Below the pieces are notes generated by a model. It ran no database searches. It saw only the letters and a list, made by a program, of their open reading frames with translations, and was not told the DNA's origin. From positions 1 through 7,770 of the forward strand of contig JAEZWY010000109.1 of the NCBI GenBank assembly GCA_023442905.1: 7,770 nt of DNA, given 5' to 3'. The position numbers and the translations under genes are program-made. This document shows, in pieces, positions 1 to 5,509 of this stretch; the stretch's first letter is position 1; each line of letters begins with the position of its first letter. The DNA comes from Bacillota bacterium. Its GTDB lineage: Bacteria; Bacillota; Bacilli; Lactobacillales; Aerococcaceae.

Positions 1-1794
1 ACTCGTATGCGTACGCGTGACATGGTGAAACCAGCTAAAGTTATGGAAGATGCTTTGCCAAACCTATTCTCTATGGAAGTTTGGGGTGGGGCGACATTTG
101 ATGCAGCCTTCCGTTTCTTAACTGAAAACCCTTGGAGCCGTTTAGAGCAGTTGCGTGAAGCAATGCCAAATACCTTGTTACAAATGTTATTCCGTGGTTC
201 AAATGCGGTTGGGTATACTTCATACCCAGATAATACTTTGAAAGCTTTCATTGACCAGGCTGCTGCTTCAGGAATTGACGTCTTCCGTGTGTTTGACTCA
301 TTAAACTGGACTAAACAAATTGAAAAACCAATTCAATATGTGAAAGATGCTGGTAAGATCGCTGAAGCGACAATGTGTTATACAGGTGATATCTTAAATC
401 CAGAGCGTACTAAGTATTCTCTAGACTACTATGTAAATTTAGCCAAAGAGTTACAAGCTATGGGCGCAGATATTATTGCAGTGAAAGATATGGCTGGTTT
501 ATTAAAACCTCAAGCTGCTTATGCTTTAATTTCAGAATTGAAAGACCATATCGATGTGCCAATTCATTTACACACGCATGATACAGCAGGTAACGGTATC
601 TTAACTTACACTGAAGCATCACGTGCAGGTGTAGATATTGTGGATGTGGCAAGTTCTGCATTTGCTTCAACAACATCACAACCATCTATGCAATCACTAT
701 ATTATGCGATGGAGTATAACGACCGTAAACCAAATATCCATGTACAAAATGCAGAGAAAATTAACCAATACTGGTTAGGTGTGCGTTCTTACTACGATGA
801 ATTCACTTCAGGTTTAGAGGGTCCAGAAACTGAAATCTACAATACAGAGATGCCTGGTGGTCAATATACAAACTTACAACAACAAGCTAAATCTGTTGGT
901 TTGGGTAGTCGTTGGGATGAAGTAAAACAAATGTATCATGATGTAAACTTCCTGTTTGGTGATATCGTTAAAGTTACCCCTTCATCTAAAGTTGTTGGTG
1001 ATATGGCCTTATTTATGGTTCAAAATGACCTAACAATTGATAAATTCTTCTCAGAAGGGAAAAAATACGACTTCCCTCAATCTGTTATCGATTTATTTAA
1101 AGGTAAAATCGGTCAACCAGAAGGTGGATTCCCGCAAGATGTATCTGACATCATCTTAAAAGGTGAAGAGGCTTCAACTGATCGTCCAGGTGAGCACTTA
1201 GCGCCAATTGATTTTGAAGCTACTCGTCAAGAATTGATTGCTAAATTAGGTGATGAAGATGTAGACGACCAAGACGTCTTATCTTACATTATGTATCCTG
1301 ATGTTTTTGTAGACTACCGTCATAAACTTGAACGTTATTCTGACGTTTCAATCATCCCAACACCAAGCTTCTTCTATGGTATGAAGACTGGTGAAACTGT
1401 GAATGTTGAAATTCAAAAGGGTAAAGTCTTATACATCCGCTTAATCCAAATTGGTGAGTTGGATGAAACTGGTCAACGGATTGTCTTCTTTGAATTAAAC
1501 GGACAATCTCGTGAAATTATAGTACGTGACGCCAATGCTAAAACAACAGCTGCTGTTCGTCGTAAAGCTGATCACGGCAATACAAACCATATTGCAGCGA
1601 CAATGCCTGGTACAATCCTTGATGTTCAGGTGCAACAAGGTGATGAAATTGAAGAAGGTCAATTACTGTTGATTTCTGAAGCCATGAAGATGGAGACTAC
1701 TTTGAAAGCACCGCGTAAGGCTGTTGTGAAAGAATTACTTGTTGCCAACGGCGACCAAGTAAATTCTGGTGACTTGCTATTAGTATTGGAATAA
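1..1794 (+). CDS. pyc: Pyruvate carboxylase, C-terminal part (5' end outside window)
   Basis: Biotin-dependent enzyme that carboxylates pyruvate to oxaloacetate, a cytoplasmic anaplerotic step. The reading frame is open from base 1, so the gene begins upstream; 597 residues are visible. The family is usually about 1,140-1,150 residues, so the N-terminal biotin carboxylase half is missing. Visible residues about 1-330 form the carboxyltransferase domain: GGATFD (Asp34), the carbamylated-lysine motif VKDMAG (Lys162), the metal-binding HLHTHD cluster (His189, 191, 193) and TTSQPSM. The central PC/tetramerization region follows. Residues about 530-597 are the biotin carrier domain, with EAMKMET placing the biotinylated lysine at residue 563 (codon 1687-1689). 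The frame is intact to TAA and an intrinsic terminator follows directly. Oxaloacetate decarboxylase alpha subunits share the CT and biotin domains, but the continuous CT-PT-BCCP order and the residues before GGATFD fit pyruvate carboxylase much better. Confidence 0.96.
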   Translation, partial: TRMRTRDMVKPAKVMEDALPNLFSMEVWGGATFDAAFRFLTENPWSRLEQLREAMPNTLLQMLFRGSNAVGYTSYPDNTLKAFIDQAAASGIDVFRVFDSLNWTKQIEKPIQYVKDAGKIAEATMCYTGDILNPERTKYSLDYYVNLAKELQAMGADIIAVKDMAGLLKPQAAYALISELKDHIDVPIHLHTHDTAGNGILTYTEASRAGVDIVDVASSAFASTTSQPSMQSLYYAMEYNDRKPNIHVQNAEKINQYWLGVRSYYDEFTSGLEGPETEIYNTEMPGGQYTNLQQQAKSVGLGSRWDEVKQMYHDVNFLFGDIVKVTPSSKVVGDMALFMVQNDLTIDKFFSEGKKYDFPQSVIDLFKGKIGQPEGGFPQDVSDIILKGEEASTDRPGEHLAPIDFEATRQELIAKLGDEDVDDQDVLSYIMYPDVFVDYRHKLERYSDVSIIPTPSFFYGMKTGETVNVEIQKGKVLYIRLIQIGELDETGQRIVFFELNGQSREIIVRDANAKTTAAVRRKADHGNTNHIAATMPGTILDVQVQQGDEIEEGQLLLISEAMKMETTLKAPRKAVVKELLVANGDQVNSGDLLLVLE

Positions 1795-1807
1795 AATAAG
1801 AGGTAAG

Positions 1808-1841
1808 AATAGCGGGCCAGCAAGTTGAGGCCCGTTATTTT
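1808..1841 (+). terminator. Intrinsic terminator of pyc
   Basis: An 11-bp stem (1808-1818 with 1829-1839, one G-U pair, core CGGGCC/GGCCCG) encloses a 10-base loop. The T-rich end of the stem runs into TTTT. It starts 14 bases after the pyc stop codon and separates pyc from the ylbG promoter. Confidence 0.88.
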
Positions 1842-1880
1842 GCCCTATAAAGGTTTAGGGGTTACGGACTTTGGAATTCC

Positions 1881-1889
1881 TGTTATAAT
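1881..1889 (+). promoter_or_regulatory. Extended -10 promoter of ylbG
   Basis: TGTTATAAT is a perfect -10 (TATAAT, 1884-1889) with the TG extension one base upstream. No good -35 is seen at 16-18 bp (the region around 1860-1867 is only weakly similar), which is normal for extended -10 promoters. It lies after the pyc terminator and about 35 bases before the ylbG start codon. Confidence 0.7.
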
Positions 1890-1924
1890 GAAATTAAAGC
1901 GAGTGATTAAAGGAAGTCGATGAT

Positions 1925-2248
1925 ATGAGTATTTATGATGAAAGACAGTCACGACAAGCGTTGATTGTGTGGATGTATTCTAATAAAAAGGTTAAACAGT
2001 TACAGAAGTACGGTTTCGTTTATTATGTCTCGCGGAAGATGAAGTATGCGGTTTTGTATACGGATGTGTCGGAAGCGGACCATATTCAAAAGAATCTTGA
2101 AAAGTTACATTTCGTGCGTCAGGTGGATGTGTCTCCTAGACAGGCGATGGCGACGGATTATGCGACGGCTTTTGATGCCTATGCTGCAGACTTAATGGCC
2201 AAGAAGGATTCGGATGATAAAGATCGTTTGAATGAACGGTATGCTTAA
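1925..2248 (+). CDS. ylbG: YlbG family protein (DUF2129/UPF0298)
   Basis: Small cytoplasmic protein of 107 residues from a family conserved in Bacilli whose biochemical role is not established. Recognised from the N-terminal block QALIVWMYSNKKVKQLQKYG (residues 11-30) and the following YYVSRKMKYAVLY and LEKLHFVRQVDVSPR blocks, which match my memory of Bacillus subtilis YlbG (about 90 residues). The C-terminal tail after about residue 80 is longer than in YlbG and highly charged (KKDSDDKDRLNERYA). The ATG start is supported by AAAGGAAG (1909-1916) eight bases upstream. It has its own promoter and is followed by a terminator, so it is probably transcribed mainly alone. In Bacillus ylbG lies near rsmD and coaD; that neighbourhood is not kept here. 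Confidence 0.88.
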   Translation: MSIYDERQSRQALIVWMYSNKKVKQLQKYGFVYYVSRKMKYAVLYTDVSEADHIQKNLEKLHFVRQVDVSPRQAMATDYATAFDAYAADLMAKKDSDDKDRLNERYA

Positions 2249-2256
2249 TATATAAT
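2228..2256 (+). promoter_or_regulatory. Candidate promoter for the esterase gene inside the ylbG 3' end
   Basis: TTGAAT (2228-2233, 4 of 6 to the consensus -35) and TATAAT (2251-2256, 6 of 6) are separated by exactly 17 bp. Transcription would start near 2263, giving a leader of about 80 bases before the esterase start codon, and that leader would contain the terminator hairpin at 2285-2319. The AT-rich surroundings make a chance match possible. Confidence 0.45.
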
Positions 2257-2284
2257 AAAATATATAGGGAATGAAATTTTGAAG

Positions 2285-2319
2285 GGACCTTGGGATTGAA
2301 TGTGCCCAGGGTTCTTTTT
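2285..2319 (+). terminator. Intrinsic terminator between ylbG and the esterase gene
   Basis: Ten-base-pair stem (2285-2294 with 2305-2314, two G-U pairs, closing GGG/CCC at the loop) with a 10-base loop, followed by TTTTT (2315-2319). It ends only nine bases before the esterase ribosome binding site. It therefore either ends ylbG transcripts with partial read-through or acts as a leader terminator for the esterase. Confidence 0.75.
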
Positions 2320-2327
2320 CAATAGTT

Positions 2328-2332
2328 GGAGG
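2328..2332 (+). promoter_or_regulatory. Ribosome binding site that sets the esterase start
   Basis: GGAGG, nine bases before ATG 2342. The frame also has an ATG at 2300, but that lies in the loop of the terminator hairpin and has no Shine-Dalgarno sequence, so 2342 is the better start. Confidence 0.85.
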
Positions 2333-2341
2333 AGAGTCAGG

Positions 2342-3178
2342 ATGGAGTTTGCACCATTTTTCTATTTGGAACTTAAAGAACATATTTTAGATGTGCCTTA
2401 TACCTTGGCTAAGCGGCGAATTCGTGTCCTCTTACCCAAGGACTATGAAGCTCATCCGGACAAGCATTATCCCGTAGTTTATATGCATGACGGACAGAAT
2501 GTGTTTCATTCCAAGGAAGCTTTTTCGAAACATTCTTGGAAAACAATTCACGCAATCAAGCGGAATCCGGATCTACCAAGTATGATTATTGTCGGCATTG
2601 ATAATGGCGAGGATACGCGGACCTTGGAATACCTACCGTGGACGGTTAAGGATGCTTATGATTCAAGACTATCTGGTCAAGGAGGACGTGGCGCTGAGTA
2701 TTCTGAATTTGTGGTGACTATCGTCAAAGATTTTGTCGACAAACACTACCGGACTATACCGGACGCTGCCCACACGGCGATGATTGGCTCTTCCTTTGGG
2801 GCGACCATTTCCACGTATCTTGGCGCTGCCTATAAAGATCAAATTGGTCGTTTAGGGATTTTTTCTTTGACCAATTGGGCAGTTGCGCAAGATTTTGACC
2901 GGTTTATTGAACGGGTGGATTTGCCAAATGATCAACGGATTTATATCGAATGCGGGACTGAAGAAGGGGACGAGGTAGATGAGATGATCATTGGTCCTTA
3001 TACTGAACAGGCTTATATTACGGATGCCATTAAATATAGCAAACAAGTAATCCAAGCAGGGGTGGCGCCAGAAAATGTGTCCTTGAATATTTTCCATGGG
3101 GACGAACATTCAGAAAAATATTGGTCTAAACACCTACCAGATTGTCTACGATTTATTAGCCAAGGTTGGCCATTGTAA
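2342..3178 (+). CDS. Putative esterase of the esterase-D / enterochelin-esterase-like family (alpha/beta hydrolase)
   Basis: Predicted 278-residue cytoplasmic hydrolase with no signal peptide or membrane segment. Family signs: the early YMHDGQNVF block (the HDGQN type seen in putative esterases of the PF00756 kind) and the nucleophile elbow G149-S-S151-F-G153, predicting Ser151. A loop CGTEEGDEVDE (residues 204-214) may supply the acidic residue, and GDEHSEKYW has His256 as the likely catalytic histidine. The triad order Ser-Asp/Glu-His is intact and the length is typical. The substrate cannot be told; enterochelin/siderophore ester, S-formylglutathione-like or acyl ester hydrolysis are all found in this fold. 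The gene stands alone between terminators and nothing ties it to the metal operon downstream. By eye it has more G and C than that operon. Confidence 0.85.
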   Translation: MEFAPFFYLELKEHILDVPYTLAKRRIRVLLPKDYEAHPDKHYPVVYMHDGQNVFHSKEAFSKHSWKTIHAIKRNPDLPSMIIVGIDNGEDTRTLEYLPWTVKDAYDSRLSGQGGRGAEYSEFVVTIVKDFVDKHYRTIPDAAHTAMIGSSFGATISTYLGAAYKDQIGRLGIFSLTNWAVAQDFDRFIERVDLPNDQRIYIECGTEEGDEVDEMIIGPYTEQAYITDAIKYSKQVIQAGVAPENVSLNIFHGDEHSEKYWSKHLPDCLRFISQGWPL

Positions 3179-3230
3179 ACTCTTATGAGTTGGTTAATAT
3201 TTGTTAGGTCTTCTTAAAAATTTAAACTTA

Positions 3231-3256
3231 TCATTTATATAAATTTAGATAAATGA
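3231..3256. repeat. 26-bp near-perfect palindrome, possible operator
   Basis: Outer arms TCATTTAT (3231-3238) and ATAAATGA (3249-3256) flank the inner palindrome TAAATTTA (3240-3247). Twelve of the 13 symmetric base pairs match. No gene starts directly downstream. It could be a protein-binding site or a chance product of AT-rich DNA. Confidence 0.5.
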
Positions 3257-3300
3257 CAATTTTACAACTGAAAGTTTACTTTGTATGGCTTAATCGTATC

Positions 3301-3356
3301 TTGATGACTATGTCTTGGATAATATCTATTGTCAAAAAATGAATACTGTAAATATC
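3301..3356 (+). repeat. Degenerate direct repeat, copy 1
   Basis: Shares three collinear exact blocks with copy 2: GATGACTAT (3303-3311), GGATAATA (3317-3324) and AAAAAATGA (3334-3342). Its right half also resembles the operon promoter downstream: ATATCT at 3322-3327 matches 3541-3546, and the sequence ending TGAATAC at 3333-3346 matches CAAAAATGAATAC at 3549-3561 apart from one extra A. It begins with TTGAT, an FNR half-site without a good partner. Confidence 0.5.
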
Positions 3357-3361
3357 AATAC

Positions 3362-3422
3362 GAGGGTTTGCATGGACAATTTAGTTATTTAACTAAATCG
3401 ACCATGCAAACCCTCTTTTTTT
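3362..3422 (+). terminator. Strong long-stem intrinsic terminator
   Basis: Fourteen perfect base pairs (3362-3375 with 3402-3415) are followed by a 3-by-3 internal loop, then nine more pairs (3379-3387 with 3390-3398) and a TT turn. The T run 3416-3422 follows on the + strand. It is the first convincing terminator after the esterase, although it lies about 180 bases past that stop codon. It shields the metal operon from upstream transcription. Confidence 0.9.
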
Positions 3423-3431
3423 GTGGAAAAT

Positions 3432-3494
3432 TTGAGATGACTATTTTTTTTAAGGATAATAATTAGTTTTGAAAAAATGACTAAAATAAAAATC
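3432..3494 (+). repeat. Degenerate direct repeat, copy 2
   Basis: Carries GATGACTAT (3436-3444), GGATAATA (3454-3461) and AAAAAATGA (3472-3480) in the same order and with nearly the same spacing (18 and 18 bases, against 14 and 17) as copy 1. The two copies flank the terminator hairpin. Confidence 0.5.
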
Positions 3495-3515
3495 TTAACT
3501 TTTTTATATTATGTT

Positions 3516-3543
3516 TATAAAATTGATGCGGATCAATTTTATA
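3516..3543. promoter_or_regulatory. FNR-type operator 1, upstream of the metal ATPase
   Basis: The core TTGATGCGGATCAA (3523-3536) is a perfect match to the FNR/FLP consensus TTGAT-N4-ATCAA. The symmetry extends outward without a mismatch to 12-bp arms (3516-3527 and 3532-3543). The centre (3529.5) is 29.5 bp before the -10-like TACACT (3559-3564), so the site should sit near -41.5, the class II activator position overlapping the -35. The obvious ligand is the Crp/Fnr regulator encoded at the end of the operon. Confidence 0.88.
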
Positions 3544-3558
3544 TCTTTCAAAAATGAA

Positions 3559-3564
3559 TACACT
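3559..3564 (+). promoter_or_regulatory. Putative -10 of the metal operon promoter
   Basis: TACACT matches the -10 consensus at 4 of 6 positions. No recognisable -35 is present because operator 1 occupies that place, as expected for an activator-dependent promoter. Predicted start is near 3571, about 25 bases before the ATPase start codon. Confidence 0.6.
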
Positions 3565-3582
3565 GTAGTTGTACAAAAGTAT

Positions 3583-3589
3583 AGGAGGG
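3583..3589 (+). promoter_or_regulatory. Ribosome binding site that sets the ATPase start
   Basis: AGGAGGG ends six bases before ATG 3596. A TTG at 3569 in the same frame would lie upstream of this Shine-Dalgarno and at the predicted transcription start, so it cannot be the start. Confidence 0.9.
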
Positions 3590-3595
3590 ATTTAT

Positions 3596-5446
3596 ATGCA
3601 ACAGACTATTTTGAAACATAAAAATCATATCACGGTTATTAGTGGTTTACTTATTATTATAGGTTTTATTGCACATTTCATTTTTACTAATATGGTTATC
3701 TTTAATAGTGCTTTTATCATTGCTTCCATATTAGGTGTTATGCCCATTGCAATACAGGCTTATCAGGCTATGAAAGTAAAAGTAGTGAGTATTGATGTTT
3801 TAGTAACGATAGCGGTTATTGGTGCTTTCTTTATTCAAAATTACGAAGAGTCAGCTATTGTTACTTTTTTATTTTTATTTGGCTCATATTTAGAGCAGCG
3901 TACACTTAAGCAAACACGATCTGCGATTAAAGAGTTGACAGAAATGGCTCCAGAGACTGCTTTTAAGCAATTGAACGAGGGGCAATTTGAAGAAGTAGAC
4001 ATTGATGAAGTAGAGGAAGGAGATATTCTTTTAGTAAAAACTGGGGCTAAGATTCCAGTAGATGGTAGGGTAACCACTGGAAAGGGACATGTAAATGAGG
4101 CTAATATCACTGGCGAATCTTTACCTCTAAAGAAAGAAAAAGGTGACGAAGTATTTGCCGGTACCATTATGGATAATGGGACTATTCAAATAGTCGCTGA
4201 TAGAATTGGGGAGGATTCTACATTCGGTCGAATTATTGAATTAGTAGAAGAGGCACAAGATTCTAAATCGGAAGCTGAGCGATTTATTGACCAGTTCTCT
4301 CGTTGGTATACACCTGTAGTACTTTTCATTGGGTTATTAGTTTGGGTATTAACCAAAGATACGGCACTAGCAGTTACTGTATTAGTACTTGGTTGCCCAG
4401 GTGCCTTGGTCATTGGTGTACCGGTTTCAAATGTGGCGGGTATAGGAAATGGTGCAAAAAATGGTGTTTTGTTTAAAGGTTCTGAAGTGATTAGTCATTT
4501 TGCGAATGTAGATACAATCCTATTTGATAAAACAGGTACCTTAACTGAAGGAAAGCCTGAAGTGGGCGAATTTGTTTACTATGGAAATAATCAAGAGGAG
4601 GATTTATCTCTACTATTCTCGGTTGAAAGGGAATCTGATCATCCCTTAGCAGTCGCTATTACGAATAAGTTAGCGCAATATAAACTACGACCTGTAGAGC
4701 GTACACAGGTTATAAAAGGTGGGGGCATAATTGCTCACGTTGATGGACACATCGTTGCAGTAGGGAATAAAAACTTAATGGAACAAGAAAGGATACCACT
4801 ATCTGCTGATGTGCTTAAAAAATTAGATACATTAGAAAGAGACGGTAGTTCAATTGTATTAACAGCAGTTGATCATCAGTTAATGATTTTAATGGGAATC
4901 CGTGACCAGGTTCGACCAGGCGTTAAACAAGACCTACAAAAATTAAAATCACTTGGTGTTAAAAATCTCATTGTATTATCAGGGGATAATCAAGGTACTG
5001 TTAATTTAGTTAAAAAGGAGCTAGGATTAACCGAGGCCCATGGCGATATGCTGCCTGAGGATAAGCAGTCATTTCTAAAAGAAAGACAGGCTAATGGTGA
5101 AATTGTTGCTTTTATTGGTGATGGTGTGAACGATAGTCCCTCTCTAGCTACTGCAGAAGTAGGGATAGCTATGGGAAATGGAACAGATGTAGCCATTGAA
5201 AGTTCAGATATTGTTTTGATGAATTCCAATTTTAATCGTCTCCCCCATGCTTTAGGTTTAGCTAAAGGGACATATGCGAATATGCGACAAAATATTCTTA
5301 TTGCTGTTGGTGTGGTGATAATATTACTCTTTAGTTTAATATTCAGTGAATGGATGTCTATGTCAATTGGTATGTTAGTTCACGAGGCAAGTATTTTGGT
5401 TGTTATTTTAAATGCAATGAGATTAAGAGGATATCAATTAAAATAA
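3596..5446 (+). CDS. P1B-type heavy-metal-transporting ATPase with CPG membrane motif
   Basis: Integral membrane ATPase of 616 residues predicted to export a transition metal. Eight membrane segments are visible: four before residue ~101, two at about 237-276 and two near the C-terminus from ~563. Cytoplasmic motifs are complete: TGES (172-175, actuator), DKTGT (Asp311, phosphorylated), the P1B-specific HP dipeptide (His349-Pro350) and GDGVND (508-513). There is no N-terminal metal-binding domain; a separate HMA protein is encoded next door. The sixth membrane segment carries Cys267-Pro268-Gly269 instead of the CPC of copper/zinc pumps or SPC of the P1B-4 group. The last segment carries His596-Glu-Ala-Ser599, closest to the HEGG/S-T type motif of P1B-4 Fe/Co/Zn pumps. 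Substrate is therefore uncertain; iron is plausible given Dps and the FNR-type control, while Cu, Zn, Cd or Co remain possible. It is the first gene of the operon. Confidence 0.92.
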   Translation: MQQTILKHKNHITVISGLLIIIGFIAHFIFTNMVIFNSAFIIASILGVMPIAIQAYQAMKVKVVSIDVLVTIAVIGAFFIQNYEESAIVTFLFLFGSYLEQRTLKQTRSAIKELTEMAPETAFKQLNEGQFEEVDIDEVEEGDILLVKTGAKIPVDGRVTTGKGHVNEANITGESLPLKKEKGDEVFAGTIMDNGTIQIVADRIGEDSTFGRIIELVEEAQDSKSEAERFIDQFSRWYTPVVLFIGLLVWVLTKDTALAVTVLVLGCPGALVIGVPVSNVAGIGNGAKNGVLFKGSEVISHFANVDTILFDKTGTLTEGKPEVGEFVYYGNNQEEDLSLLFSVERESDHPLAVAITNKLAQYKLRPVERTQVIKGGGIIAHVDGHIVAVGNKNLMEQERIPLSADVLKKLDTLERDGSSIVLTAVDHQLMILMGIRDQVRPGVKQDLQKLKSLGVKNLIVLSGDNQGTVNLVKKELGLTEAHGDMLPEDKQSFLKERQANGEIVAFIGDGVNDSPSLATAEVGIAMGNGTDVAIESSDIVLMNSNFNRLPHALGLAKGTYANMRQNILIAVGVVIILLFSLIFSEWMSMSIGMLVHEASILVVILNAMRLRGYQLK

Positions 5447-5467
5447 TTGATCTGTATCAATTATTTT
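5440..5467. promoter_or_regulatory. FNR-type operator 2, between the ATPase and HMA genes
   Basis: The core TTGATCTGTATCAA (5447-5460) is a perfect TTGAT-N4-ATCAA site, with arms extended to 12 perfect base pairs (5440-5451 and 5456-5467). It overlaps the ATPase stop codon (5444-5446). Its centre (5453.5) is 29.5 bp before TATAAT (5483-5488), the same spacing as operator 1. As RNA the repeat can fold into a 12-bp stem with a CTGT loop whose 3' side ends in TTTT, so it may also weakly terminate the ATPase transcript. Confidence 0.88.
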
Positions 5468-5482
5468 TAAAAAAATACCTTA

Positions 5483-5488
5483 TATAAT
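5483..5488 (+). promoter_or_regulatory. -10 of the internal promoter for the HMA-dps-regulator genes
   Basis: Perfect TATAAT with the FNR box in place of a -35. Predicted start is near 5495, leaving a leader of only about 15 bases that begins at the ribosome binding site. This would let the last three genes be expressed independently of the ATPase. Confidence 0.7.
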
Positions 5489-5494
5489 TTATTT

Positions 5495-5501
5495 AAAGGA
5501 G
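5495..5501 (+). promoter_or_regulatory. Ribosome binding site that sets the HMA gene start
   Basis: AAAGGAG ends eight bases before ATG 5510. The in-frame GTG whose first base (5501) is the last G of this motif is too close to be used. Confidence 0.85.
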
Positions 5502-5509
5502 TGATAGAT

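Larger units (their letters stand above)
3179..3515. other. Gene-free intergenic stretch upstream of the metal operon
   Basis: No credible coding frame is seen here. It is strongly AT-rich and contains a weak 5-bp hairpin just after the esterase stop (3178-3191), a 26-bp near-palindrome (3231-3256), a long-stem terminator (3362-3422) and two degenerate copies of a roughly 60-base sequence (3301-3356 and 3432-3494). The operon promoter with its FNR box lies immediately downstream. Confidence 0.75.

Noticed and set aside
473..685. Antisense reading frames inside pyc, the esterase and the ATPase as extra genes.
   Set aside because: They lie opposite well-supported conserved genes, lack ribosome binding sites and show no recognisable protein features.
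2300..2341. N-terminal extension of the esterase from ATG 2300.
   Set aside because: That ATG is in the loop of a terminator hairpin and lacks a ribosome binding site; ATG 2342 has GGAGG at good spacing.
3178..3191. AACTC-TTAT-GAGTT directly after the esterase stop as its terminator.
   Set aside because: Five base pairs and no following T run make it too weak; the next convincing terminator is at 3362-3422.
3301..3314. TTGATGACTATGTC as an FNR operator.
   Set aside because: Only the left half-site and two bases of the right half match, and no -10-like hexamer lies at the 29.5-bp spacing seen for the two real boxes.
3559..3575. TACACTGTA and TGTACA next to the ATPase promoter, resembling a CopY cop box.
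   Set aside because: The cop box is TACANNTGTA with two spacer bases; here only one base separates the halves, and no copY-type gene is present. The perfect FNR box is a better explanation for regulation.
3569..3595. TTG start for the ATPase at 3569.
   Set aside because: It would precede the AGGAGGG site and coincide with the predicted transcription start; ATG 3596 fits.
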